Shown piece after piece: positions 44,876 through 55,779 of a stretch of 64,000 bases of DNA; the first letter of the stretch is position 1; each line of letters opens with the position of its first letter. The notes under the pieces were generated by a model, which saw only the letters and a program-made list of their open reading frames with translations, was not told the origin of the DNA and searched no databases. This DNA comes from Chrysaora quinquecirrha (taxonomy: Eukaryota; Cnidaria; Scyphozoa; Semaeostomeae; Pelagiidae), in NCBI GenBank assembly GCA_014526335.1, contig JACTAT010000101.1, forward strand, positions 649,948 through 713,947. The letters run 5' to 3'. Both the position numbers and the translations under genes were made by a program.

Positions 44876-45462
44876 TACACTTTTTTTAAATAAGCAACTT
44901 GACTTTCGTCCAGCCCTTAAAGTTGCTTAAAATTTTAGATATTTCAGCCCTCAAAGTTGCTTAAACGTCTGACTTCGCGGGTCAAAATCGTCATCTATTA
45001 GGCCTACAACATCACTTCGGAGACAGTAAGTGGAAAACGTTAGCTGATGAACTTCAAAATGCAAAACATAAGAACGAAGAACAATTTCCTAACACAAACA
45101 AGAAAGAGAATAAGCTTGGTTGTTTGGCTTCTTAGTTCCTTAGTTCAATTGAGCCCTCCAATTGCTTAATGTTAAGGTCAGTTCAGCCCTACAATCTTGG
45201 ACAAAATATATTGGAACGGCCTAAATAGTTTTGCTATTATCTATTGATCCCCCCTTCTCCCCCGTTACAATGTTGTTTCGTACAAACGTTGTCTTGTTCT
45301 ACTACCAACATTGATTTGGGGGTAAAAGGGGGGAGAATTGGAGTTATGGAAGTAGAAAATCAATGGAATAGGCCATATTCATCGGAGAAAATGCCTTGTT
45401 CCAGATATTTTGTCCAAGATTGTAGTTGCTTATTGAACGGTTGCTTATTAAAAAAAAGTGCA
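44876..45462. mobile_element. TACACG-family MITE, copy 4 (word AAGCAACTTT)
   Basis: Left TACACTTTTTTTAAATAAG, right CTTATTAAAAAAAAGTGCA. The word AAGTTGCTTA (or complement) occurs at the left end, twice near 44930-44965 and at the right end. It is split by a TA-flanked MITE at 45190-45424. Confidence 0.8.
45190..45424. mobile_element. TA-flanked MITE (Tc1/mariner-like), copy 2
   Basis: Ends TACAATCTTGGACAAAATAT and ATATTTTGTCCAAGATTGTA, a perfect 20-bp inverted repeat including TA. Shares inner ACAATGTTG/CAACATTGAT blocks with 29748-29994. It sits inside copy 4, between CAGCCC and GTTGCTTA. Confidence 0.9.
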
Positions 45463-46875
45463 TTGAAGGATATGAAGGAATGATAATAATAATAACTCAT
45501 GATATAAAATGCCGGTACAATACCGAATACCCCTTCTTTCTTTCTTATAAAAACCCTACATTTCAGTTACATAACTGTCGCACACAGAAATGTTTTTAGG
45601 CCAATCACCCATTTCTGTGGTTTGAGGGTGGCGGAAAATTTGAGCATGAATATCTCAACTAACAAGCTACTAAAAACTTCAAATAAAATATTTTTATTCA
45701 AGTTAGCTATTAAGAATAACGGGAATTATGGAAATCGGAAAAAATAAAGTTTTGGAAATTAGGGCTGGGGCCGGGGCTGGGGCCGTATATTACAAAAAAA
45801 TTACATGTTGAAAAATCAGGGCCGGGGCCAGGGCCGGGGACGGGGCCGGGGCTGCAGGGCCGGGGCCGGTAATTACTAATAGCCTTAGATACCTAGGAAT
45901 CAGGAATGTGGTAACAAAAGATAGGAAATTCTATTCTCTGTGCACACAATTAAACAATCATTGAGTTAAATCATTATTTTCATTGCAATTCAAATGCATA
46001 CAATCAAAACAATCGAAGAGGTTGTTCCGAGTCTTCGAAATTTGGCACGAGTTTGAACAACAAACTTATGAGGAAACGCGCTAAAATCTGGAACAAACAG
46101 AAAAGCTGGGAACTCGTGGAATGAGTGGGAATAAACGGAACTGAATGGAACCATTGTAACATGCTGAAACAAAGTGGGACAAAGTGGGAATAACTTGGAA
46201 TCGGAGGGAACAAATGGGACGAAGTAGAAATCGGTGGGAATAAATGAGAACGAGAGGTGACAAGATGGAACAAACAGGGAATCAACAGAGAAGATGAAGG
46301 AACAACTCAGACAAAACGAAATTTCCGCAAACAAGCGAGAGCAAATTAAAACCCATTAAAACTAAATGGGGATCAATGACGATTGCGGGGGAAAGCAGGA
46401 ACAAAGCCTGAAACAGCTAGAATCACAGGGAACATTTGTGGAGATTAATTAGTCCACACTGCAAGCTACAAGCCAATAGGCTTATCTCATGCTGATCTGA
46501 GCTGATCTCATTCTTCAAACATGGCTAATGGGTACCTTTAATCTATCTATACATGCGTTCCACGACACCCTCTTAATATGTCCTTCGGACATAAAAAGGA
46601 ATGACACTGTATCTTTGTGATATTGTTGGCAACTACTATCATTTACATCCAATTTTCTTGCGTTTGAGGTTATTTTGAATTTTGCAACCTTCTGAGCATT
46701 TGAATGTTAATAAACGTAGAACATTTTATTACTTGATTTGATGCTATCAAAACAGTGTCATTTTTAGCCTTTTCGGGGCTATTGTAAAATTTTACCTCAA
46801 TTTGCAGGCCTTTTTTAAGTTAAGCTTTGCCCTCTTTAGCCCTGCTAGACCCCCTGTCAGGCCTCAATCGGAGTG

Positions 46876-47637
46876 TGATAACTCAACTCTTTCGAGTTCT
46901 TTTTAGAATATTCCCAGAGCAGAGTGAAACAACAAAGAAGAGGTCGATCTATGTAGTTCCAAGAATTAATATTCGACAATCTATTTCATACCATTATAAT
47001 CTCAAATGACAACTATCCGATCTCTCAGTTTACTCATACGATCTGACTATATTTTCACAACATTCATCAAATAAAGCTCATACAAGGAACTACTTTTTTA
47101 ATATTATCAAATGAAATTAAAGGAATACAAAATACGTAAATAAAGTCGTGGGCTGTATGAATATAATCTAAATATAAGCTGAATTTCCCTGTTAAGTATA
47201 AGAGAGCTTTTATGACTAAACTAAATCTCGTAGCGATACAGAGGCTCTTACGCCTTTTTATACACAAATGAAACTTTATTACATTGCTTGGTAATAGTAT
47301 GACTTCGTAGGCAATTAATTTGTTGCTTTTGTTAAAAGAAAGAGAAAAGAAAAAAAAAAACAAAAAAGTATAAAACAAAAAAAAAGTATGATAGTCTTTA
47401 ATATCACGTTATGTTGTTTTAGTACATGTATTATTATCTTTGTTATTGTTATTGCAACTTACGTATTTTAAATGTTATTGCATAATTAAAACTTTAATTT
47501 AGCGGCCCAAGCTAGATAAGCTCTGCCTTTCTTGGGTCGCGTAAAATACAAGTATTTTTGTAGTAGATTTTATTTTGTAAACTTGTATTTTGCGAAAAAT
47601 ATTGAATTGAATTGAATTGAATTGAATTGAATTGAAA
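46876..47637 (+). repeat. LINE 3' fragment
   Basis: 47485-47637 matches the 3' untranslated end of the LINE at 31212-33740 (TTTAATTTAGCGGCCCAAGC, CTTGGGTCG, GTAAACTTGTATTTT) and ends in TTGAA repeats. Upstream 46890-47010 can be read as a worn ORF2 C-terminal segment, but this is weak. It lies just upstream of the second glycosyltransferase-like gene. Confidence 0.65.
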
Positions 47638-47906
47638 CCATCAAACAAGGAAATAACATGTAACAGGAAAATATAAAAAATGTTACTCATACAATTACAA
47701 ACGTTCATAGAAAAAACAAGAACGTCAATAGGAAAAATGTAAGAATGCGGACACAAATTTCCCAGCGTGCGTGCGCATGCATGTAGAGCATGTGAAGTTT
47801 CCACACGGAGTATCCCTCGGGATCTGCGTTGAATTTTCTTTATGCGTGTCGTATTCTTTTTTTTATGAAAGTTTATCGTTTCTTCGATCATCCAGCCTTC
47901 GACAAA

Positions 47907-49115
47907 ATGGAGAGATTCAGATTATTCCTAGCTATTACAATCGCATTTGGAGTACTTCTTTTTATCTATCAGTTCATCGACACAAACCATTTTCATCAAG
48001 TGGGAGAAAATTTTGTACCTCCTGTCTACAATGCCATTTCTCTGTTTAACGAAAAGAACGAACCGAACCAAGATGGAGATACTAGTTTCGAGATGTACGT
48101 TCGACTTACAACCATGAAAGTTCGCATGGAGCACCTTGAAAATTGGCCTATGCCTTCAATGAAACTGTTCTTTCAAAAGAAACTACTAAATCTTGTTGTT
48201 GTGTTAGACGATGAAAAGAAAGAAGACCACGAATATGGCGAAAAATTGCTGAAAGAACACCAAGATATAAACATCAGAATTTGCTATTCAAAACCACTTT
48301 CAAACGACATTTATCACAACTGGGGATACGCCAGAATGTATATGGATATGATGCATGCGGAATTATGCTCAACCAAAGAGTACATCGGCTTTATCGACTC
48401 TGATACGATTTTTGTTACTGCAGTTACCGAACAAATTTTATTTGAAAACAAGAAACCTGTCGTTGCTGGATATATCGGAATGCCCATACATCCATGCTGG
48501 ATACAAACAGGCGAGTATGTTCTTGGTTTTAAGCAAGTTATACAAGCAATGGCATATTTCCCTGTTACGTTTAAAATCGCGCATATTAAAGAGATGCGAA
48601 AATATGTAGAAGAAAAGCATAAAAAGCCCTTCGCTCAAGTGTTTAAAGAGGCTCCTGAAGTTTTAAAGTTACCAGTGACTTTTTGCTATTGCCATTTCAG
48701 TATCATGGCTAATTACGTGTGGCGCTACCGCAGAAGTGAATACGCTTGGCATTTGCAGCTTATACCAAATGGATTATGGAATGGCGAAAAGGCACTAAAA
48801 GCAATGGTTGCTCCAGATTATTTCAAGAATGAAATAAAACAGGATGAAAAAGTTCCAATTGCAAGGGCTGCTGTCCATGGCAAACACATGTTTTATGGTG
48901 GAAAATATTATGATGGGAAACCGGTTCCACTTGCAGCATCCAACAACCTGATGCGAGAGGGTCTTTGTTATTCTTTTGGATTCCAGCTTTGCCCAAAAAG
49001 TTGTGATGATTTCAATCCAAATTCCAGTTATGGTGAACTTCTAGTAATCTTCGTTCTGATTGGTCAGCTGTCTCTTCTGGGGAGGTCTAAGGTTTCAATG
49101 GTTTCAAGTTGCTGA
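47907..49115 (+). CDS. type II membrane GT-A-like glycosyltransferase, copy 2
   Basis: 402 residues, single exon. Closely similar to the 36761-38065 product from MERFRLFLAIT through CPKSCDDFNPNS. The signal anchor, the HNWGYARMYMDMM helix and FIDSDTIF are preserved. After 49023 homology stops: the last ~55 residues of copy 1, with the CGIAQ and FC cysteines, are replaced by an unrelated hydrophobic tail of about 28 residues. The tail may mark a truncated, non-functional gene. Alternatively TTATG|GTGAAC near 49032 could be a 5' splice site to an unseen exon. The frame extends upstream to 47829; ATG 47907 matches copy 1. Confidence 0.7.
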   Translation: MERFRLFLAITIAFGVLLFIYQFIDTNHFHQVGENFVPPVYNAISLFNEKNEPNQDGDTSFEMYVRLTTMKVRMEHLENWPMPSMKLFFQKKLLNLVVVLDDEKKEDHEYGEKLLKEHQDINIRICYSKPLSNDIYHNWGYARMYMDMMHAELCSTKEYIGFIDSDTIFVTAVTEQILFENKKPVVAGYIGMPIHPCWIQTGEYVLGFKQVIQAMAYFPVTFKIAHIKEMRKYVEEKHKKPFAQVFKEAPEVLKLPVTFCYCHFSIMANYVWRYRRSEYAWHLQLIPNGLWNGEKALKAMVAPDYFKNEIKQDEKVPIARAAVHGKHMFYGGKYYDGKPVPLAASNNLMREGLCYSFGFQLCPKSCDDFNPNSSYGELLVIFVLIGQLSLLGRSKVSMVSSC

Positions 49116-49182
49116 TTGGTTACTCGGGGAATGGTCTTTGATATTATTGGACAGAAATATGAAGCATTGTATTAAGTACCTA

Positions 49183-49775
49183 CGGGTAGAGGTGGGAGTA
49201 ATCGTACAGTTAAGCTTTTTAGGCCTATATTTTGCAATCTGTTTTTCAATGTACAAAAATATCTTTATATTATTTTAGACCAACCCTTTTTGTGTCAAAA
49301 TATAGATTTTCAAGACATAAAACCTTTTCAGTGACTTACAAAATCGTTTTTGTTGGTAGTATTCGATGCGGGAGTTTTCGTACAGCGGCGGGAGTTTCCG
49401 TACAGTTTGTTATTTGAAAAAAAGAGTATAAAAACGCTGCAGTTTTATCAGTTTTTCAGTTCATGGTTTGGTCATAAGTCCCAAGATACGAAAAATGCTT
49501 TTGGAGTAAATTTCTGAGGGGTTTTATCTTTTTTAGGCAGTGTCAAATAAGACACTGCCTTAGTTTCCGGTCCTTCCGCACTACTAGTTTCTTTTTGGGC
49601 TCTCTCCGTTCTGAAACAACTCTCACAAATCAGCCAGCTTGGCACAAAAAAGAATATAGTTTTGCACTTATCCTGCCGTCCTTTGAATTGAATTTTCTTG
49701 AGTGTCCTATTTTAATAATTTTTAAAGTCGAAATGTACGATTACTCCCGCTGTACGATTACTCCCACCTCTACCC
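49183..49775. mobile_element. MITE with GGGAGTAATCGTACAG words
   Basis: Ends (C)GGGTAGAGGTGGGAGTAATC and its complement, flanked by TA on both sides. Words GGGAGTTTTCGTACAGCGG and CCGTACAG occur near 49370-49405. They resemble the GTACAGCGG-GGGA words of the 10.5-kb transposon. Confidence 0.8.
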
Positions 49776-49777
49776 TA

Positions 49778-50364
49778 AATGTTCTTTAAAGATGGCATGA
49801 TGGCAGGCAAATGCTTTTTGAAGGAAGATCACAAACAGCTATGTCTGATGAGACAAGAAGTAGTCTGATAATGCAACAATAAATCTCTGCTTCAAATATT
49901 GAAGATTACTTTTAACTAAAGACTTAATTGATATTTTTCCCTATACAATTAAGAAATAAGGAATGATTGAATATCTACTCTAAGAATAGAGTCAGCTAAT
50001 TTATGTATAGCCTGTAAATTATTGTATGTAGATTTTGGCACACTGTTATGCACATTTTTTTTCTTATACCCTTGTTATACACTTCATGTTGAGTTTTCAT
50101 GTTTCACCATTTGTCACTGCGCAAGTTCATTTTAAAACTGCACTTTAAAACTACATTTTAAAACTGCACCAATGGGTTATTCCTGCACCTTAAAATTAGG
50201 TATGAACAACAAAACGAAAAGCGTAACTGCCTGCAAATCACGAAGCTAGACTTCCAAAAACAACAGCATTGTCCAATTTTCCAAGGTTAAATACAAATAC
50301 ATAAAGTCTGATTAGTTGCATGCACCCATGACAAACTAATGTAAGTTGGTCTTTTAATCTGCAG
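49778..50364. other. no gene recognised
   Basis: AT-rich; ends in the acceptor-like GGTCTTTTAATCTGCAG that precedes the next exon. Confidence 0.45.
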
Positions 50365-50802
50365 GGCTTGAACTTTCCTATCATTGTGCCCGAAGAGTAC
50401 AGTAGCGGTTTTAGCATTGGAACAGATGAAAGCGTTTGTTTGGCGCATCATCCCACAGCTCACCCTGTATCAAAGGACAGCAGGAGATTTGTTTGCGGGG
50501 ACAGGTTTCATTCCAGTGCCAATCCGCACAAGTCTCCATTATGTCGATATCACGACATAAATCTCTGCCAGCAGGCATTGACAATAAAGACAAGCTACCA
50601 AGAGTCGTTGAATAAGAAGAAGAATAAAAATCGACTTCGATCCTCATGCATGCAATCAATGCATACCCATATACTCTACAATTTTCTGATGGATTTCTAT
50701 GAGAATGAGAAAATCGTTCTAAATCAGCAAAGAAATCTGGAGGAAGAAACAGGAAAAACGATTGCTAGAGACGAATTTATGCGATTCGTTATACGAGACT
50801 GA
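50365..50802 (+). CDS. unassigned last exon, Cys/His-containing
   Basis: Open from an acceptor at 50364 to TGA at 50800-50802, about 145 residues, phase 0. It has a Cys/His cluster (CLAHH, CGDRFH, CRYHDINLC), a basic stretch (NKKKNKNRLRSSCMQSMHTH) and an acidic helical C-terminus (NQQRNLEEETGKTIARDEF). No upstream exon was found in this window. The composition would suit a transposase-derived or DNA-binding protein end, but no family is recognised. Confidence 0.5.
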   Translation, partial: GLNFPIIVPEEYSSGFSIGTDESVCLAHHPTAHPVSKDSRRFVCGDRFHSSANPHKSPLCRYHDINLCQQALTIKTSYQESLNKKKNKNRLRSSCMQSMHTHILYNFLMDFYENEKIVLNQQRNLEEETGKTIARDEFMRFVIRD

Positions 50803-50820
50803 AACTATAGATATGCGAGT

Positions 50821-50954
50821 CGAGGGGCATTTCACTCTGCAAAAAGGCGTACGAGACTTCCATTATAACTAAAGGACTTTCAAGGGACTTCCGAGAAAAC
50901 AATAGGAATTCCAGCAAAGGTGTACGAGACTTTCAAGGAGTGAATTGCCCCTCG
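50821..50954. mobile_element. 134-bp hAT-like MITE with perfect 8-bp TSD
   Basis: TSD ATGCGAGT at 50813-50820 and 50955-50962. Ends CGAGGGGCATTTCACTC and GAGTGAATTGCCCCTCG. The subterminal word GTACGAGACTT occurs on both sides. Confidence 0.9.
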
Positions 50955-51212
50955 ATGCGAGTAATAGTTATTTATATGTTATTATTTATGCCAGTAGTTT
51001 ATTTGTTGTTAATTATAAAGTAAACTGTAAATTCTAATTTTCAAAATAACATTGTCATTTTGTAATTTTTTGCACATAACACAAATGACAACAAAAGAGG
51101 ATCTACATATTCTTAGTCAAATCCACTGCATCTTGGGATCTTGTATAGCTATACGCGTTCTTCTGTCTAGATGTTTCATTAATTTTATTGTCACCCTTCA
51201 GTCTTTCAGTTT

Positions 51213-51297
51213 GTACCTACAGTCTTGGACTAAAAATATTTGTAACAAGGCCTCTTTTCCAAGGAATATGGCCCATTCCAGCAATTTTATACAAACA
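51213..51297 (+). mobile_element. truncated TA-flanked MITE end
   Basis: TACAGTCTTGGACTAAAAATAT and an AATATGGCCCATTCCA-type block resemble the copy at 45190-45424; the other end is missing. Confidence 0.55.
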
Positions 51298-51446
51298 AGG
51301 GATATTATCAGTACAGTTGAGGGTCGGGTGCAACATTGCTTAAACCTTGGTGGGGGGTTGTAACTTAATATGTTTGATTTGAGGTACGGGTAAGTGCCGT
51401 TATATTATTGAGGGGTTCCTTTTCTTGCAAAGTGCGTATTTTGAAG
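51298..51446 (+). repeat. dispersed repeat, near-identical to 54485-54628
   Basis: Begins GGGATATTATCAGTACAGTT and GAGGGTCGGGTGCAAC, similar to the terminal words of the 10.5-kb transposon. It ends TTCCTTTTCTTGCAAAGTGCG. Confidence 0.8.
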
Positions 51447-53222
51447 GTTAAACGCTCTGATTGCTGATCTTATAGAAAAAAATGTAATTGGTGCCAAACA
51501 CCCTTAATTTCTCTAATCCGTCATTCCTAGTAGCTACCATATAATGTTATGTTTGCTCCCCACTAATAATAAATATCACCGACATTTAAGAACATTCACA
51601 CTATAGAAAAATCGTTCTTGTTTCGTTTCTGAAGATAACGAATTTCAAGTACGAAGGTCAAGATGCCTAAGTTCACCGTCGAAAATGCCAAAAGAAAGAT
51701 TAAATTTGCATTTTGGATAACAAGGAACCCTAGCAGATTGTTAAAAATATATTCATTGCTTCACTTGCAAGATTCTCAAATCAGCTTTGGCGTTCAACAG
51801 AAGTTACTCCCAATCACTTTTGTTCCTGCCTTGAAACTTTCCACTTCGATTTCGATTTTATGTTCACCGTTGGAAATTTGATTTTACGCGCTATTATTTA
51901 CAGAATTTTGCAACATTTAAAAATTAGGGAAACTCATCAAAGAGAGTAATTAAGTCTTTTATGGTCAAAAATATTTGGGATAATTAAGGGACAATGTAGG
52001 GACAACAGTAGATGTAGAGGTGACACTAAATCAGTATGCAATATAGGGGCGTTTTCCCTAACATTCATGGACGATATGTATTTTATGGAGGCCTGCATCA
52101 ATGGTTTCTGTTCCATTATCTTGTATCTTGTGGAACAATCTATTGCTCTAGAGCTTGGCAGCCAAAATCAAAGTCAACTGAACAAAGAAAGCGCTGAAGG
52201 TAACTACATGTATCAACGCTAAATGTATCTTATTAAGTGCCTGATGACCCTAATTGCTGGGGGAGCTGATGTGGAATAGGCAGAACGGCACTCTATATCT
52301 AATTTGCGGGGGGAGAGTCAGAATGAACAGGGGATTCGTATTCATTTGACAAACTTTGTCAGGGAAACAGCTGTTATGCGGAGGTGAAATTCATACCAAG
52401 AAAGCATTATTAACCTAAGAAAAAATATTGACACCAATATTAATGATCGGGGACGCCAATAAATTAGACACCTAAAACAGTACGAGTTAGTCCTTTCATT
52501 TTTTATATTTTTGAACCAAAGTCTAAATAACTTTCAAAGTTGTCGCACTGTCAGAAAGTTGGAAAGTTAAGCAAGTATGGTATTCTTCGCATGGTTCTGG
52601 TTGCGAATTTACGTTTCACCACAATAATCACCATGTTGTAACTGTCGTAACTTTTTACACATTGACCATCCCTGACGAAATCCAATACGCACTGGTGGAC
52701 CTGTAATAACGAAGCTCGATGTAACTGCCCCTGTCTTGCTTTTAAAGTTGTTCTTCTGTATCCTTTATTATTTATCTTCCATGCTCCATATTTCACAAAT
52801 AATTAAGAGACGCAGACGATCATAATGCCTACTAACGCTGCCAGTTTGCTGACTGGACCTGCCCCGACACTCACTATCTATATAGGGTAGTATGGATGGC
52901 ACTGAATATTTGCTTATATTTCTCGGGTTTATGGGGAAAATTTCGCGGTTTTTAGGCTTTGAGAATAAAAACAAAAGTCATTTACGCACTCTTTCTGCTT
53001 TTGCAAATAAATACCAGTATGACTAAACTGAGATTAACTGAAATACTGTAAGTAAATTTGGGATGAAAAACTATATTAAGCATGAAGACGGAACTTCACT
53101 GCTGAAGCAAATATTAAATAGGAAAAGATAAAACACGTGTGAGAATGCCTTACTCTTAGGTGCATCATCGCCGTCCCCCCACTAATCAATGTTTTGGAAA
53201 ATTTCCAACCCCCCCGCTCTTA
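51447..53222. other. no gene recognised
   Basis: Long AT-rich stretch. Open frames at 51663-51881 (+) and 52551-52796 (-) were examined and not assigned. Confidence 0.4.
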
Positions 53223-54044
53223 CAGGGCCGTCGCTAGGACTCAACGACTGGGGGGTGTAGCTCGGTATTTTGCCGACAAAATGGGCGTGGCTTTTTCGAG
53301 ATGGGTGTGGCTTGACTGTTGCTCTTTCCTTGGCGAATTTTTTTATGTTTCCCATGCTTTGCACACAACCTTAAGGCCAGGAATATTATGCTTGAATGAT
53401 AGAACATCATATTGAAATGGGGGGGGGACACACATGCAAGAGGGGTCCGGGGGCATGCTCCCCCGGGAAAATTTTGAAAATTTGAACTCTAAAATGCCGT
53501 GAAACACAACCTTTTCAGCTGTTCAACAACAACATTGTAATCATTTGCCAGTTTGATTCTTGTATACACTGTATAATTTGAGACTAGTTTGATAATGCAC
53601 TCTAGAGCGCTATACAGTTTGAAATAGGGCTAAACCTCTAATTTTAGACATAGGCAGTCTTGGCGACCCCCTGTATTGTATCTCCATCCTGTTTGCTGCT
53701 GCGCGCTTGTATCTGTTATGGCTTGTAAACTGGCATATACAGATACGATTAGCTGGTAAGGAAGCACTTTCTCTCAGCTTTGCTCGCAGTTACCAAACCG
53801 ACCCCTAACTGTTATGAATACCTAACATATCGGCAGCTGTGGAAAGTGGATGCTGGTATTCGTCGGCAAGCTATGTGCTGAACGCTTTCCCGACATTTGC
53901 CGACACGTTTGTTTTGTTTCTTTTCATTTGCAACATTTCTCGCCCTTATTTCATGCCGAAAAATTCCGTTCTTCTCAAATTTGCCGACGGACGACTTGCC
54001 TGGGGGGTGTCACACCCCCACACCTCCCCGTAGCTACGGCCCTG
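53223..54044. mobile_element. hAT-like non-autonomous element
   Basis: Ends CAGGGCCGTCGCTA and TAGCTACGGCCCTG, then CTGGGGGGTGTAG versus ACACCCCCACACCTCCCC inside. Flanks (CGCTCTTA and CTTATTAG) do not give a clean 8-bp duplication. No long open frame. Confidence 0.7.
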
Positions 54045-54484
54045 CTTATTAGGACCCCCTCTTATTAAGTTTGTATTGATATTGATGTTGATATTTTTTA
54101 CTAAGCTTACTTTGACGTTTTGTATACTCTATTCGTTGGTTAGAATTATGGATTTCATTAGCCTATTAACTCTACCCCTCACTTTGCATTTCAGCCGTTT
54201 CCATAGATAGTTTGTCAAACAAATCCAACCCTCCGAGTTTATTACAACCCCCCACCCCACCAATTAGATTCTGACGGTTGTTCCAACCATCCCGCCTATT
54301 CCGACCCCACCAGCAATAAGGCACGTAAGAGTAATTTCTTAAATGAATGTAAAACAAAAATTTTGAATGGAGAAAAATGACGCTAAAACGTTAATCAAAA
54401 TTAGCAGGGATGTAACTTTTACCATGATTTATCATACAGCAGGGGATGCGAAGTATCGCGGATGGTTATAACCAGATACGTGGA

Positions 54485-54628
54485 GGGATATTATCAGTAC
54501 AGTTGAGGGTCGGGTGCAACATTGCTTAAACCTTGGTGGGGGGGGGGTTGTAACTTAATATGTTTGATTTGAGGTACGGGTAAGTGCCGTTATATTATTG
54601 AGGGGTTCCTTTTCTTGCAAAGTGCGGA
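54485..54628 (+). repeat. dispersed repeat, partner of 51298-51446
   Basis: Same sequence as 51298-51446 with a longer G-run. Confidence 0.8.
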
Positions 54629-55170
54629 ATTATCGGTATAATGTTGAGAAATAAGTCCGGAATTAAGGGCACCATTTGAGGAACCATGAGGAATTATTGG
54701 TACTATTCTGGAGAAATTTTGCAGAATTATTATGAGGCAAGCTAGCATTTACAAAATGAATGTAAATTAGAACTGATAACTTTATGGACCACATATAAGC
54801 AAGGCTGCCCTTTGAAGACCTTGGTAAACGACTTTATACCACAGTGAAAAAAGTATGGGAAATAGTAGATTCTGAGACGGAGAATCCAAATCTGTAATTT
54901 TTTTCGAATATCATAACAATGTTGCAAACAAAAGGGTTTCAAGTAGGGAAGCCTCGATTTCAATTCAGAACTCCCGACATCATTGAAGGTATCCATATTT
55001 GTGAAATACCTGAAATGCAAATTGCAAACATTCTCATATACGCGCACCCCGCCCACACCTATTTGCGCAAAAGCCACACACAGAAGCATAGTCATTATCA
55101 TTTCCAAAGTGACGTACAACCAATATTTTACCAATATTTGTAGAACTGAACAAAGAGATAAATAATCGAA
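54629..55170. other. no gene recognised
   Basis: No supported feature; overlapping short open frames on both strands only. Confidence 0.45.
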
Positions 55171-55573
55171 TACACGCTTTTTTTATAAAGAACTTCGCTC
55201 AAGGCCTAGTTCTTAAAGTTCCTTATTTTTTTACCTCTTTTGAGACGATTGTAGTTCCAAAAGTTCCTTAATAGTTCTTTTATTTTAACTGCACATACAG
55301 TTTAATGACTACCGTACAGAGACATTTGCATGTAAGCAAAGCTCAAGACTACTCAAGGAAACATTTTGATACATGCGTAAATTACAATTTATGTGATTTT
55401 CGACTGCAAATGAATGAAACGGGCTTTCTAATTCTGGATTGTTTGCAGTGATAAAAATATTCAACAATGAAAAGTTCCTTAGTGATTTTTTATTTGTAGT
55501 ATAAGTTCTTTAAATTTTCGGGCCTTCTACATGTAGGTTCCTTATAAATTGGTTCCTTATAAAAAAGCGTGTA
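55171..55573. mobile_element. TACACG-family MITE, copy 5 (word AAGGAACTTT)
   Basis: Left TACACGCTTTTTTTATAA, right TTATAAAAAAGCGTGTA, consistent with TA flanks. AAAGTTCCTTA or its complement occurs at least four times, and GGTTCCTTATAA twice at the right end. Confidence 0.85.
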
Positions 55574-55779
55574 GCCCGGGGGCAATGTATTTTGGGTACC
55601 AGGGACGTGCCGCCCTCGCTGTCAAGGGCATCCTTATTCATAATTTTCCTGTGATGGGTATAAACAACGGCCTTATATTCTTTTGTTTTCACTTCTCTTT
55701 GCAGTTGTTAAGCTTGATTTGAACTGACATATCATAAGGATATTTTTGTATATAAATTTAGTAATGTACGATTATACAG

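Larger units (their letters stand above)
44194..45884. mobile_element. GGCCCC-word element, ~1.7 kb
   Basis: Ends GGCTATTAGTAATCACCGGC and the complement of GGCTATTAGTAATTACCGGC. Each terminal region of ~100 bp is built from CCGGCCC/CCCCGGC words, then TTTTTCAACATGTAATTTTT inverted on both sides. It interrupts the sequence that is continuous at about 30125-30140. No coding sequence supported. Confidence 0.85.
43164..46592. mobile_element. composite repeat with ATGTCCGAAGGAC ends
   Basis: ATGTCCGAAGGAC at 43180-43192 and GTCCTTCGGACAT at 46580-46592 are perfect inverted repeats; an A-run flanks both sides. It contains triplet repeats, a hairpin/tetranucleotide block, the TTCCC-word region (minus strand, about 46000-46400) and the GGCCCC element. 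It is homologous to 28361-30215. Similar layouts are known in non-autonomous Helentron-type elements (inference). Confidence 0.65.
43078..46875. mobile_element. GGGTACTCC-ended MITE split by a 3.4-kb insertion
   Basis: 43078-43163 corresponds to the left ~85 bp of the 36292-36673 MITE and 46594-46875 to the remainder. The right end TCAATCGGAGTGTG complements the left end ACTCCGATTAAAGCC. The uninterrupted copy reads CTCAATTATAGAAAAAAGGA across the site. Confidence 0.8.

Noticed and set aside
45990..46334. Overlapping serine/phenylalanine-rich frames (also at 29434-29744)
   Set aside because: They arise from TTCCC/TTGTTCC word repeats and appear in all frames of both copies.
52551..52796. Minus-strand 81-residue frame
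   Set aside because: Looks vaguely protein-like, but no domain, partner exon or homologous copy could be seen; not enough to annotate.
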